Assembly (NCBI RefSeq): GCF_019904175.1
Contig: NZ_CP061913.1
Coordinates: 1,612,001-1,676,000 of the forward strand
Origin: Dactylosporangium vinaceum
Lineage (GTDB): Bacteria > Actinomycetota > Actinomycetes > Mycobacteriales > Micromonosporaceae
DNA length: 64,000 nucleotides
Reading direction: 5' to 3'
Each line of letters starts with the position of its first letter. The first letter of the stretch is position 1. Shown piece by piece: positions 32,848 to 42,296 of this stretch. Under the pieces are notes generated by a model. It did no database searches. It was not told where the DNA came from and saw nothing but the letters and a program-made list of their open reading frames with translations. Both the position numbers and the translations under genes were made by a program.

Positions 32848-34998
32848 TTGAGCGACACCACCGACGTCACGTCGGATGTCTCAACCGATCGCACCGCGGT
32901 CGAGGCCGACGGCGCCGAGGCCGGCGCGACGCGTCGGCGGCGCTCGGGCACGGGGCTGGCCGGCATGCTGCTTCCCGAGCTGCAGAGCCTGGCCGCCTCG
33001 TTGGGCATCTCCGGAACCGCCCGCATGCGCAAGGGCGAGCTCGTGACCGCGATCCAGGAGCGGCAGGCGGGTGACGCGCGCCCCGCGGCCGAGCCGAAGG
33101 CCACCGCGGCGGCGCCCGCGACCCGCACCAGCCGCGCCCGCAGCACCGAGACCCGCGCCGCCGAGGCCCCGGAGGCCGAGTGGCCGTCGGCGACCGAGGT
33201 CACCGAGGCGCCCGTCCGCTCCCCTCGTCGGGCCACCCGCGCCGCCGGTCCGCCGGAGCCGCGGGCCGCGCGCGAGGAGACCGCCGCACCCGCCGCCGAG
33301 CCGGCCGCCCAGGCCGAGACCGCGGTGGCGGAGCCGGTCGCCGAGCGGGCCGAGCGCCCCCGCCGCGAGCGCGGCGAGCGCACCGAACGGGCCGAGCGCA
33401 CGGAGCGCGCCACCACCGACCGCGCGGAGCGCGGCGAGCGGGCCGAGCGCTCCGAAGGCGGCGCCCGGACGGAGCGGACCGAGCGCAGCGACCGGACCGA
33501 GCGGGCCGAGCGGCCGGAGCGGGCCGAGCGCGGCGAGCGCACCGAGCGGGCCGAGCGCACCGAGCGCCCGGAACGGGCCGAGCGCGGCGAGCGGACGGAG
33601 CGCGGCGAGCGCTCCGAGCGCAACGACCGGGGCGACCGCGGCGAGCGCACCGAGCGGGCCGACCGCAACGACCGGGCCGACCGGACCGACCGCGGCGACC
33701 GCAACCAGCGCGGCGGCGGCGGGTTCGCCGACGACGAGGACGACGACGGCACGGGTCGGCGCGGACGGCGCAGCCGGTTCCGCGACCGCCGCCGGGGCCG
33801 CGACCGCGACGGCGTCGAGGCGCCGGCCGGGGCCAGCCGGGGCAGCGAGCCGCAGGTCAACGAGGACGACGTCCTCGTGCCCGTGGCCGGCATCCTCGAC
33901 GTGCTCGACAACTACGCGTTCGTGCGCACCACCGGCTACCTGTCCGGCTCGAACGACGTCTACGTCGCCATGTCGCAGGTCAAGCGCTACGGCCTGCGCC
34001 GCGGTGACGCGGTCACCGGGGCCGTGCGCCAGCCGCGCGACGGCGAGCAGCGGCGGGACAAGTACAACCCGCTGGTCCGGCTGGACACCGTCAACGGCAT
34101 GGACCCGGAGGAGGCCAAGCGCCGCCCCGAGTTCTACAAGCTGACGCCGCTGTACCCGCAGGACCGCCTCCGCCTGGAGACCGAGCCGCACATCCTGACC
34201 ACGCGCGTCATCGACCTGGTGATGCCGATCGGCAAGGGCCAGCGCGCGCTCGTCGTGTCGCCCCCGAAGGCCGGCAAGACCATGGTGCTGCAGGCGATCG
34301 CCAACGCGATCACCCGCAACAACCCCGAGTGCCACCTCATGGTCGTGCTCGTCGACGAGCGGCCCGAAGAGGTCACCGACATGCAGCGCTCGGTGAAGGG
34401 CGAGGTCATCGCCTCGACCTTCGACCGGCCGCCGACGGACCACACGACCGTCGCGGAGCTGTCGATCGAGCGGGCCAAGCGCCTGGTCGAGCTCGGTCAC
34501 GACGTGGTCGTGCTGCTCGACTCGATCACCCGGCTCGGCCGCGCCTACAACAACGCGTCGCCCGCCTCCGGCCGCATCCTGTCCGGCGGTATCGACTCGA
34601 CGGCGCTGTACCCGCCGAAGCGCTTCCTCGGCGCGGCCCGCAACATCGAGAACGGCGGCTCGCTGACCATCATCGCCACGGCGCTCGTCGAGACCGGCTC
34701 CACCGGCGACACGGTCATCTTCGAGGAGTTCAAGGGCACCGGCAACGCCGAGCTCAAGCTCGACCGGAAGATCGCCGACCGGCGCATCTTCCCGGCGATC
34801 GACATCGACCCGTCAAGCACGCGCAAGGAAGAGATCCTCCTCGCGCCCGACGAGCTCGCGATCGTCATCAAGCTGCGCAAGGTGCTGCACGCCCTCGACT
34901 CGCAGGAGGCGCTCAACCTCCTGCTGGACCGGCTCAAGAAGACCCGGACCAACGTCGAGTTCCTCATGCAGATCGCCCAGACCACGCCGGGCGAGTAA
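32848..34998 (+). CDS. rho: Transcription termination factor Rho with long Arg/Glu-rich insert
   Basis: 716 residues from TTG 32848, with GAGGGAAGGA just upstream. The N-terminal helical Rho_N domain (about 30-70) is followed by a ~260-residue low-complexity insert. Its central part (about 170-290) is built of RAERTER/GERTERAER repeats and then DRNDRADR units. The cold-shock-like RNA-binding domain starts near 340, and the hexameric ATPase has P-loop PPKAGKTMVLQ (about 470) and DSITRLGRAYN. RNA-binding inserts are typical of actinobacterial Rho. This one is long and unusually regular. The helicase core is intact. Confidence 0.96.
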   Translation: MSDTTDVTSDVSTDRTAVEADGAEAGATRRRRSGTGLAGMLLPELQSLAASLGISGTARMRKGELVTAIQERQAGDARPAAEPKATAAAPATRTSRARSTETRAAEAPEAEWPSATEVTEAPVRSPRRATRAAGPPEPRAAREETAAPAAEPAAQAETAVAEPVAERAERPRRERGERTERAERTERATTDRAERGERAERSEGGARTERTERSDRTERAERPERAERGERTERAERTERPERAERGERTERGERSERNDRGDRGERTERADRNDRADRTDRGDRNQRGGGGFADDEDDDGTGRRGRRSRFRDRRRGRDRDGVEAPAGASRGSEPQVNEDDVLVPVAGILDVLDNYAFVRTTGYLSGSNDVYVAMSQVKRYGLRRGDAVTGAVRQPRDGEQRRDKYNPLVRLDTVNGMDPEEAKRRPEFYKLTPLYPQDRLRLETEPHILTTRVIDLVMPIGKGQRALVVSPPKAGKTMVLQAIANAITRNNPECHLMVVLVDERPEEVTDMQRSVKGEVIASTFDRPPTDHTTVAELSIERAKRLVELGHDVVVLLDSITRLGRAYNNASPASGRILSGGIDSTALYPPKRFLGAARNIENGGSLTIIATALVETGSTGDTVIFEEFKGTGNAELKLDRKIADRRIFPAIDIDPSSTRKEEILLAPDELAIVIKLRKVLHALDSQEALNLLLDRLKKTRTNVEFLMQIAQTTPGE

Positions 34999-35015
34999 GC
35001 ACCCCGCACCACCTG

Positions 35016-35048
35016 GACGCCCCCGGAGCCGCGTGCTCCGGGGGCGTC
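35016..35048 (+). terminator. Strong terminator after rho
   Basis: A perfect 14-bp stem (GACGCCCCCGGAGC/GCTCCGGGGGCGTC) with a 5-nt loop lies 17 bp after the rho stop. Confidence 0.85.
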
Positions 35049-35115
35049 TGCCGTCAGGCCCCGCGGCGACCGGCCGGGCCCGTGTCTCCCGGCCGCGGCT
35101 GGGTAACCGGAGGTC

Positions 35116-35316
35116 ATGAAGAACTTCCGGCGCGGCAACAAGGTCCGGTGGCGCTCGCACGGCGTCACGGTGCAGGGCACTGTCGAACGCAAGCTGACCC
35201 GGCGCACCGAGGCCGCCGGCCGCACGGTCGCCGCGTCGAAGGACGAGCCGCAGTACCTCGTGAAGAGCGACAAGACCGGCCGCGAAGCCGTGCACAAACC
35301 GGAGTCGCTGCGCTAG
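35116..35316 (+). CDS. DUF2945 (HVA1/Tudor-like) small basic protein
   Basis: 66 residues. FRRGNKVRWRSHGVTVQGTVERKL and YLVKSDKTGREAVHKPESLR are the two halves of the DUF2945 fold, a small SH3/Tudor-like barrel found in many bacteria and fungi. An ACCGGAGG RBS is present. Single gene between the rho terminator and the convergent STAS gene. Function unknown. Confidence 0.85.
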   Translation: MKNFRRGNKVRWRSHGVTVQGTVERKLTRRTEAAGRTVAASKDEPQYLVKSDKTGREAVHKPESLR

Positions 35317-35326
35317 CGGCCCCGGA

Positions 35327-35662
35327 TCAGGCGTCGACGTCCGGCGGCTCGAGGATCTCGAAGATCTCCACCATGCCGCTCGTGCGCAGCAGCCGGTACA
35401 CGCCCGGGCCGGGCTTGGCCAGCAGCACCCGCACCCCGGCGCCCAGCGCGTACTTGTAGCCGCTGATCAGCACTCCGAGTGCGCTGGAGTCCAGGAAGGA
35501 CACCGCGCCCAGGTCGATCACCACCCGGGCCGGGCGGCCGTCGACGGCCCGGACAATGGCCTCGCGCAACGCGGGCGCGGTGGCCACGTCGACCTCGCCC
35601 TGCACGGCGAGGACCGCACCGCCCTGGAAGTCGGGCAGCACGCGGATCGGGAAGTCCGCCAC
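35327..35662 (-). CDS. STAS-domain anti-sigma factor antagonist
   Basis: 111 residues from GTG 35662. GTG 35689 is an alternative adding nine residues. VLAVQGEVDVATAPALREAI and IDLGAVSFLDSSALGVLISG match SpoIIAA/RsbV-type antagonists. The DSSALG Ser is the usual phosphorylation site for an RsbW-like kinase. No cognate kinase or sigma factor is adjacent. It diverges from the VMAP-C gene with ~210 bp between. Confidence 0.88.
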   Translation of the reverse strand: MADFPIRVLPDFQGGAVLAVQGEVDVATAPALREAIVRAVDGRPARVVIDLGAVSFLDSSALGVLISGYKYALGAGVRVLLAKPGPGVYRLLRTSGMVEIFEILEPPDVDA

Positions 35663-35874
35663 ACCAGCAGTATCGGGCGTCTTGTCCACTACGGCCAATC
35701 GGGGTACGTGTCTGACTTTTGCGGACTTTTCGCGCCTGGCGAAAGCGCCAGCGGGTTTCCAGTGACGCATCTCTGGCGTACGGTGACGCAGATCAGTATG
35801 GACGCCCCTGCCGGGTCGCCATGGCCTGCGCGCAGGTCCGGACCCGGCGCCGCGGATGAAGGGCAGGCGCGGCC

Positions 35875-37281
35875 GTGAGCATGCTGGGCGGATCCGTCCT
35901 GTCGGCGATGGCTGCGGCCCTGGAGGGCGAGCGCCCGGACGTGCCGTCCCTGCGGACCGCGGTGGAGGCCGAGCTGGGCCTGCCGCTGGCCGCGCCCTCC
36001 TCCGGTGAGCCCGCGGAGCTGCTGCGCCAGTGCGCGGAGGTTCCCGGCGCGCTGCACGTCCTGGCCGAGCTGCTCGGCCCCGGGGCCGCGGACTTCCGGC
36101 GGCAGTTGCGGGCGGTCGCAGTACCACTGCTGCAGCCTTCGGAGCGCCGGCGCCTGCTCGCGCTGATCGCCCGGGCGAACGACCTGCCGGCCGCCGGGCC
36201 GTATCGGGCCGCGGTCGGCGCGGCCGGACCCGGTGATCCGGTCGGCGGGGTCGACGCCGCGCTCCTCGTCCACCTGGAAGGGCTGCTGCGCCCGCCCGAG
36301 CAGCCACCGGCGCTGCTCGCGTTCGTGGCCGCGCTGGCCGCCGAGGCCGGGGCCGGGCTGCGCGGCGAGCTGCGGGCCTGGCTGGAGGAGCACCTCGAAC
36401 GCACGGACGCGCCGGCCGACTGGCTGGCCGCGCTGAGCCCGGGTGCGGCCCGCGGGTCCCGCACGATCCTGGTCCTGCGCATCGAGCCCGACTGGGCCGG
36501 CGACGGATACCGGGTCTCCGCCTGGTCGCAGGCCGAGATCCAGGCCGGTGACGACCCCGGCCTCGCCCTCGCCGCCGCCGAGACCGCCGTCGCCGCGGCC
36601 GACCTGCCGGCCGAGGTCGACCGGCACCTGGCCACCGTGCTGGCCGCGCACGCCTCCGACGCCAACGACGTGCTCGTCGAGTGCATCCTGCCCAAGACGC
36701 TCGGCAACCTCCCGGTCGACCAGTGGCCGGTGGGGCCCGCGCTGGGCGCCGAGCCGCTCCCGCTCGGCGTCCGGCACTCCGTGGTGCTGCGCTCGTGGGA
36801 GCGGGGGGTGGAGCGGGAGCTGCGGCCGTACTGGAGCCGCAAGTCCAAACGCCTGCGCGCCCACGGCCACCTCAGCGACGCCAAGGCGGTGTTCTTCCTC
36901 GACCGGCCCGAGCCCAACCTCGCCGCGCTCGGCGCGCAGCTGTGGGAGGAGCCGCGGATCTGCTTCATGCAGGAGTTCCCGCCCAGCGAGGAGCCCGGCC
37001 TGGCCGCCGACGAGCTCGGCGTGGCCCTCACCATGGGCCTGCCGGTGGCGGTCTGGTGCCGGCCCGGCTTCGACCCGCGGACCGCCGGCCGGCTCGACGA
37101 GATCCTCGACGTCTCCAGCGTCGCCGAGCTGCCCGGCCTGGTCCACCGGCTGCGTCGCGAGGCGTTCGGCGGCGGTGAACACCCCGGCCGCCACCTGGCC
37201 CTGCTCTGGGACGAGGCCGGTCGCTGGCCCGACGACCCCGCGGCTCGCTGGCGGGCCCCCGACGCCGAGGACCGGGGATGA
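35875..37281 (+). CDS. VMAP-C domain protein
   Basis: 468 residues. The N-terminal ~100 are helical and may be an effector-associated (EAD-like) adaptor: LLQPSERRRLLALIARAN. From about 195 to 460 lies the VMAP C-terminal domain: ILVLRIEPDW, LVECILPKTLGNLPVDQWPVG, LGVRHSVVLRSWER, LGVALTMGLPVAVWCRPG. VMAP proteins belong to predicted conflict/signalling (iSTAND/EAD) systems where they relay sensing to effectors. The ATGA overlap with the next STAND gene implies co-translation. No enzymatic effector domain is seen in this protein. Confidence 0.82.
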   Translation: MSMLGGSVLSAMAAALEGERPDVPSLRTAVEAELGLPLAAPSSGEPAELLRQCAEVPGALHVLAELLGPGAADFRRQLRAVAVPLLQPSERRRLLALIARANDLPAAGPYRAAVGAAGPGDPVGGVDAALLVHLEGLLRPPEQPPALLAFVAALAAEAGAGLRGELRAWLEEHLERTDAPADWLAALSPGAARGSRTILVLRIEPDWAGDGYRVSAWSQAEIQAGDDPGLALAAAETAVAAADLPAEVDRHLATVLAAHASDANDVLVECILPKTLGNLPVDQWPVGPALGAEPLPLGVRHSVVLRSWERGVERELRPYWSRKSKRLRAHGHLSDAKAVFFLDRPEPNLAALGAQLWEEPRICFMQEFPPSEEPGLAADELGVALTMGLPVAVWCRPGFDPRTAGRLDEILDVSSVAELPGLVHRLRREAFGGGEHPGRHLALLWDEAGRWPDDPAARWRAPDAEDRG

Positions 37282-40200
37282 ACCGCGCCGACCTGACACC
37301 GCTGGCCGCGCTGGGCTTCGACGAGCTCACGCTGCTCGTCGACCCCGGCCCGTCGATGGCCGTCTGGGAGTCCGCCCTCGCCGACCTGCGCGCCGCGGCC
37401 GTCGCGGAGCACCCGCTCGCCCCGGACCTGGACCTGCCGCCCGCCCACCGCCTCACGCTGATCGTCACCGACGGCGTGAGCCCGGCCTGGGAGGGCGCGT
37501 TACACCCCCTGCTGGAGCGGCTGGGCGCGGCCGGTCCGACGGCGATCCTGCAGCTCCTGCCGTCGCGCATGTGGCGACGCACCCGCCAGCCGCTGGAGCG
37601 GGTCGAGCTGAGCGGGCCCAACACGGCACGCGACGGCCGCCCCGCGATCCCGGTCCTCGACGCGCGCTGGGTCGCGCTCGTCGCCGGTGCCGCCGACGGC
37701 CCGATCCCCGTCGCCGCCCTGCTCCCCGGCCGCCCGGCGCCCGGGCCCGCCACCGCCGACCCCCCGCCGCCGCTCGCGCCGCTGAGCGCCGACCGGCGGG
37801 TGCGGGCGTTCCGGTCCGCGGTGTCGCCGACGGCGTACCGGCTGGCCGGCCTCCTCGCCGCCGCCCCGCTCACGCTGCCGGTCATGCGGCTCGTGCAGGC
37901 GGCCCTCCTGCCGGACTCGCGCCCCGACCACCTGGCCGAGGTGTTCCTGGGCGGGCTGCTGCGGGAGGCTCCGGCCGGCTTCGACTTCCACCCGGGGGTG
38001 CGCGAGGCGCTGCTGCCGTCACTGCAAACCGCAGAAGCCTTGGCGGTGGTACGTCTGGTCGCCGATCACCTCGCCGGAGCCGACCTCGACCAGGCGGTCG
38101 TCGCGGGTGACCCGGCCCCGCTGAGCCCTCTGGGCCCGGCGTTCGCCGCGGCCACCGCGCCGGTGCTGCGAGCCGTCGGCGGCGCGCACGCGGAGCTGGC
38201 CGAGGCGCTGAGCGGGGCGGCAAGCGCGGCCGATGGTTCTGGCCCTCTGGCCGGAGGCGGCGCGCCCGACGGTAGCGGCAGTGTGACCGAGGTCGATATT
38301 GCGGAACGGTTCGCCGGGCCGGGGGCCGAGCGCGAGGGGGACGGTACAGCTGGTGGCGGGGCAGCAAGCCGCGGTGATGCGGCCGGGGAGCGACACGTGC
38401 AGGTGAGAACGCCACAACAGGTGCGCAACGCCGTGCCGCCGCGCAACTCCGGATTCATCGGGCGCGACACCGTGCTCGACGAGATCGGGCGGAAGCTGGA
38501 CTCGGGCATCGTCACGCTGCTCCCCGACGCCAAGCACTCCCTCGGCGGCACCGGCAAGACGCAGCTCGCGCTGGAGTTCATGCACCGGTACGCGGGGGAG
38601 TACGACCTCGTCTGGTGGGTGCCGGCCGAGCAGGTCGCGCCGATGCGGGTGGCCCTGGCCGGGCTGGCCCGGGCGCTGAAGCTGCGGGAGAGCGGCGACC
38701 TCAACCGCACGCTCCAGGCGCTTCGCGAGACTTTGGAGCGGGGCTCGCCGTACCGACGCTGGCTCCTGATCTTCGACAACGCGAGCCGGCCCGAGGATCT
38801 GGGCCCCTACCTGCCCCGCGGCACCGGCCACGTGCTCGTCACCTCCCGCAACCCGCGGTGGGCCGACATGGGCCACACCATCGAGATCGGCGCGTTCACG
38901 CGGGCCGAGAGCGTGCTGCTGCTGACCCGGCGCACGCCCGCCGTCCGCGGCTCGCAGGCCCACACCCTGGCCGCCCGCCTCGGCGACGTGCCGATGGCGA
39001 TGGAGCAGGCCGCGGCCACCCAGAACGCGACCGGCTGGACGGCCGCGGAATACCTGGAGCGCTACGACGAGCTGCGCCGGGGCATGGGCGGCACGGCGGA
39101 CCGGCCGGAGTACCCCAGCCCCATCGTGGTGACCTGGAACCTCGCCTACGCCGAGCTGGCCGAGCGCAACCCCGGCGCGGCCCGGCTCCTCGACGTCTGT
39201 GCGTTCCTGGCCGGTGAGCCGGTCTCCTGGAACGTGCTGTGGGAGAGCCGCGGCGCCGGGCTGCCGGCCCCGCTGGGCTCCCTGGTGCGCGTCGAGAAGG
39301 CCCTGCGCACGGCGCTGCGGGAGCTCGCGCAGTTCGGGCTGGCCCAGGTCGATCCGGCGCTGCAGTCGGTCCAGGTGCACCGCCTCGGCCAGCTGCTGCT
39401 CCTGGAGCGGTTGGGGGTGAAGGAGTACCCCATCTATCAGCAGGCCGCCCACGACGTCCTCACCGCCGCCGACCCGGCCATCCCCGACGACCCGGCCTCG
39501 TGGTCGCGCTACGAGGAGCTCAGCGCCCACCTGCTGTACTCGGACCTGCTGGCCGGCGCGACCGACGAGTCCCGCCAGCTGATGCTGCACTACGTCCGCT
39601 TCCTGTTCGTGCGCGGCGACCACGACAGCAGCCGGACCGTCGCCCAGCACGCCTTCGACCGCTGGCGGCTCAGCCTCGGCGAGGAGCACGAGGACACCCT
39701 CGCCGCCGCGTATCACCTGGCCAACGCCATGCGCGCGGGCGGCGACGCGGGCGAGGCGGCCAAGCTCAACCAGCAGACCCTCGCCAGTCTCCGGCGCGTC
39801 TTCGGCGACGACGACGAGTCCACGCTCATGACCGCCAACAGCGTCGGGGCGGACCTGCGCCTGCGCGGCGAGTTCGTGGCCGCCCGCAACGTCGACCTGG
39901 ACAACCTGGACCGCTACCGCCGCCTCTTCGGCGAGGCGTATCCGCGGACCCTGCGCTGCGCCAACAACCTGGCCGTCGACATGCGCCTGCTCGGCGACTT
40001 CAAGCAGGCCCGGGTCATCGACGAGCAGACGCTCATGCACCGCCGCCGGGTCCTGCCCAACCCGCACCCGGAGACGCTGTGGTCGCTGATCTCGCTCGCC
40101 CACAACCGCTTCGGGCTCGGCGAGCACGAGGTGGCCATCGAGATCCTCACCGGCGCGCTGCCCGGCTACGCCGACGCGTTCGGTGAGGACCATCCGGGCG

Positions 40201-40886
40201 TGCTGACGGGGATGCGGTACCTGGCCATGGCCCTGCGCCGCGCGGGCGCCTACCCGCGGGCCCGCAAGGAGGCCGAGGCGACCATGGCGCTGTGGCTGGA
40301 GAAGTACGGCGACCACAGCGCCGACTCCCTCTCCGCCGTGCTCACCTACGCCAACTGCATCCGCGCCTGCGGCGAGTTCGCCCTGGCCCGGGCGGCGGCC
40401 CAGCAGGCGGCGGACGGCTTCACGACGATCCTGGGCGAGCGCCACCCGTTCACGCACGCGGCCCAGGCCGCCCTGGCCGCCGCCCTGCGCGCCGAGGGCG
40501 ACGCGTCGGCGGCCGCGGAGCTGGACCGCCACGCCCTGGTGGGCCTGGCCCACTCCGTCGGGGCGGAGCATCCGTTCGCGGTGGCCTGCGCCATCGGCTA
40601 CGCCTCCGACCTGGCCATGGCCGGGCAGAGCGCCGGCGCCGTCATCGCCTCCCGCGACACGGTGCGGGTGGCCCAGGCGTTCGGGGCGGCGCATCCGGCG
40701 CTGCTCGTCGCCTCGTTCAACCACGCCCTGGACGTGCGGGCGGCCCACCCCAACGGCGACGACCGCGGCACGGTCGCCGCGGCGGCCGAGGCCCTGCGCC
40801 GCCGCCTGGGCGACACGCACCCGGCGACGCTGACGGCCTTCGGCGGGCGGCGCCTGGAGTTCGATGTGGAGCTGCCGGCGACCTGA
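37278..40886 (+). CDS. fxsT: FxsT-like SAV_2336/NB-ARC/TPR protein of an FxSxx-COOH system
   Basis: 1202 residues. Residues ~1-290 match the SAV_2336 N-terminal region (LTLLVDPGPSMAVWESAL, LTLIVTDGVSPAW). A disordered linker follows. From ~375 PPRNSGFIGRD leads into a STAND NTPase: Walker A LGGTGKTQLA near 421, Walker B WLLIFDNA near 495, HVLVTSRN sensor. Residues ~660-770 form a winged-helix/arm region, and ~775-1190 are kinesin-light-chain-like TPRs of ~42 residues. This order is that of the TPR protein of FxSxx-COOH systems. It would act as a ligand-triggered switch, with VMAP-C as partner. No catalytic effector domain is evident. Confidence 0.85.
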   Translation: MNRADLTPLAALGFDELTLLVDPGPSMAVWESALADLRAAAVAEHPLAPDLDLPPAHRLTLIVTDGVSPAWEGALHPLLERLGAAGPTAILQLLPSRMWRRTRQPLERVELSGPNTARDGRPAIPVLDARWVALVAGAADGPIPVAALLPGRPAPGPATADPPPPLAPLSADRRVRAFRSAVSPTAYRLAGLLAAAPLTLPVMRLVQAALLPDSRPDHLAEVFLGGLLREAPAGFDFHPGVREALLPSLQTAEALAVVRLVADHLAGADLDQAVVAGDPAPLSPLGPAFAAATAPVLRAVGGAHAELAEALSGAASAADGSGPLAGGGAPDGSGSVTEVDIAERFAGPGAEREGDGTAGGGAASRGDAAGERHVQVRTPQQVRNAVPPRNSGFIGRDTVLDEIGRKLDSGIVTLLPDAKHSLGGTGKTQLALEFMHRYAGEYDLVWWVPAEQVAPMRVALAGLARALKLRESGDLNRTLQALRETLERGSPYRRWLLIFDNASRPEDLGPYLPRGTGHVLVTSRNPRWADMGHTIEIGAFTRAESVLLLTRRTPAVRGSQAHTLAARLGDVPMAMEQAAATQNATGWTAAEYLERYDELRRGMGGTADRPEYPSPIVVTWNLAYAELAERNPGAARLLDVCAFLAGEPVSWNVLWESRGAGLPAPLGSLVRVEKALRTALRELAQFGLAQVDPALQSVQVHRLGQLLLLERLGVKEYPIYQQAAHDVLTAADPAIPDDPASWSRYEELSAHLLYSDLLAGATDESRQLMLHYVRFLFVRGDHDSSRTVAQHAFDRWRLSLGEEHEDTLAAAYHLANAMRAGGDAGEAAKLNQQTLASLRRVFGDDDESTLMTANSVGADLRLRGEFVAARNVDLDNLDRYRRLFGEAYPRTLRCANNLAVDMRLLGDFKQARVIDEQTLMHRRRVLPNPHPETLWSLISLAHNRFGLGEHEVAIEILTGALPGYADAFGEDHPGVLTGMRYLAMALRRAGAYPRARKEAEATMALWLEKYGDHSADSLSAVLTYANCIRACGEFALARAAAQQAADGFTTILGERHPFTHAAQAALAAALRAEGDASAAAELDRHALVGLAHSVGAEHPFAVACAIGYASDLAMAGQSAGAVIASRDTVRVAQAFGAAHPALLVASFNHALDVRAAHPNGDDRGTVAAAAEALRRRLGDTHPATLTAFGGRRLEFDVELPAT

Positions 40887-40915
40887 GGCTTCGCCCCCGG
40901 GCCGGCTCGGGTGGC

Positions 40916-42127
40916 TTACGGCCGCGCGTACTGGGTGCGGTGGGCGGCCAGGGTCTGCCGGGCGCGGTGGTCGGCGTCGGCCGGGACGTGGTCGGGCAGC
41001 CACGAGTCGAGGCGGGCGCGCATGCCGTCGACCAGGCGCTGACCGGCGGGGCTCAGGGAGTCGGAGGCGTCGAGCGTCTCCAGGGTCTCGGCGACCGCCA
41101 CGCGCCAGCGGGTGAACTCGACGGCCGAGAGGTCGTCGCCGGTCCGGATGAACTCGGTGCGCCAGAAGTCGGCGATGGCGAGGTGGGCGTAGCAGCCGTG
41201 CAGGAGCGCGCCCGCGGGCCGGGGGTCGGTGCGCCACGGGGCGTAGTAGCGGCGGGCCGGCGGGTCCGGGCGCAGCATGTCGTGGAACAGCAGGAGCGCG
41301 TTGAGCTTGCCGTGCTGCTGCTCGTGGACCAGGCCGGCGGCCAGGCGCCGGGGGTCCGGCGGGCGAGCCAGGGCGGCGGCGCCGAACGCGTCGCGGGAGG
41401 TGGCGCTGCGCCCGGCCGCGGAGAGCGGCACGACGGAGGTGAGGCAGCGGGACATCGACAGCGTGTGCCAGGGGTGGTGGGCGGCCAGCAGGGCGCCGGC
41501 CGCCGCCGTGTCGGCCCGCCAGTGCTCGGCGTCCTCGGGGGACAGGCGCCCGGTCAGCTGGAGGTCGTAGACGTCGCGGTAGGGGTCGAGGTCGTCGAGG
41601 TACAGGCGGGTGTTGCCGGCTTCCAACGACCGCAGGCCCAGCCAGCCCGGCCCGTCCTGGGAGGGGTCGGCCGGGACGTCGACGGCGCCCGCGCGGATGC
41701 GCCCGTCGCGCACGGACACCGCCACGGCGGCCCCGCGCTCGACAAGTGCTGTGCCGAGGGCCGGGATCGGGAGGCGGGGCCGGGGCAGTCCGGCGGCCCA
41801 GCTCGCGTCGAGGCCGGCCCGGGCGGCGGCGGCCGCGGCGATGCCGTGCAGGTGATCGAGGTCCTCGGGGGTGACGGCGCCGGTCAGGCAGTGGATCGCC
41901 CAGGCGCCGATCTGCGGATGGCCGAGCAGCGCCCGGGTGGCGGCCGGGTCCTTGGCGTCGGCGGCGGCCAGCACCTCGACGGCCGCGGTGACCCGGCCGC
42001 GGGCGGCGTGGGCGACCTCGCGGACCAGCAGAACGTGCTTGGTGATCTGACCGGCCCGCAGCGTGTCGAGCACCCGCTCCCCGCCGCGGCCCGTGGCCAG
42101 CTCGTCGAGGTCCTCGGGGCCGATCAC
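40916..42127 (-). CDS. HExxH-motif putative peptide beta-hydroxylase
   Basis: 403 residues from GTG 42127, the first in-frame start after the upstream gene. HEQQH lies near residue 268 in LAAGLVHEQQHGKLNALL, with the downstream YYAPWRTDPRPAGALLHGCYAHLAIADFW block. Together they define the aKG-HExxH-type peptide beta-hydroxylase family, iron/2-oxoglutarate-like RiPP enzymes often fused to or beside the radical-SAM maturase FxsB. Here the metal motif is intact and the protein stands alone. The 169-bp gap after the precursor gene lacks other starts. Convergent with fxsT at 30 bp. Confidence 0.82.
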   Translation of the reverse strand: MIGPEDLDELATGRGGERVLDTLRAGQITKHVLLVREVAHAARGRVTAAVEVLAAADAKDPAATRALLGHPQIGAWAIHCLTGAVTPEDLDHLHGIAAAAAARAGLDASWAAGLPRPRLPIPALGTALVERGAAVAVSVRDGRIRAGAVDVPADPSQDGPGWLGLRSLEAGNTRLYLDDLDPYRDVYDLQLTGRLSPEDAEHWRADTAAAGALLAAHHPWHTLSMSRCLTSVVPLSAAGRSATSRDAFGAAALARPPDPRRLAAGLVHEQQHGKLNALLLFHDMLRPDPPARRYYAPWRTDPRPAGALLHGCYAHLAIADFWRTEFIRTGDDLSAVEFTRWRVAVAETLETLDASDSLSPAGQRLVDGMRARLDSWLPDHVPADADHRARQTLAAHRTQYARP

Positions 42128-42296
42128 CAGCGACTGACGGCCGGCCCCGGTCTCACCGGGCCGGGCCGGGCCGGGGTCCGGGCGCCGAGGCCGCGGCGCG
42201 GTCGGAGCCGGCCGGGGGGCCGCGGCCGGCGGGTGGGGTGCGGGCGCGGTCGTGGGGCGAGGCTCGGGTGGCTGGGCCTGTGTGTCCAGGGTCGGC

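Noticed and set aside
38019..41237. 1072-codon open frame antisense to fxsT
   Set aside because: Shadow of a high-GC3 gene. The translation has no domain, whereas the plus strand shows NB-ARC and TPR motifs.
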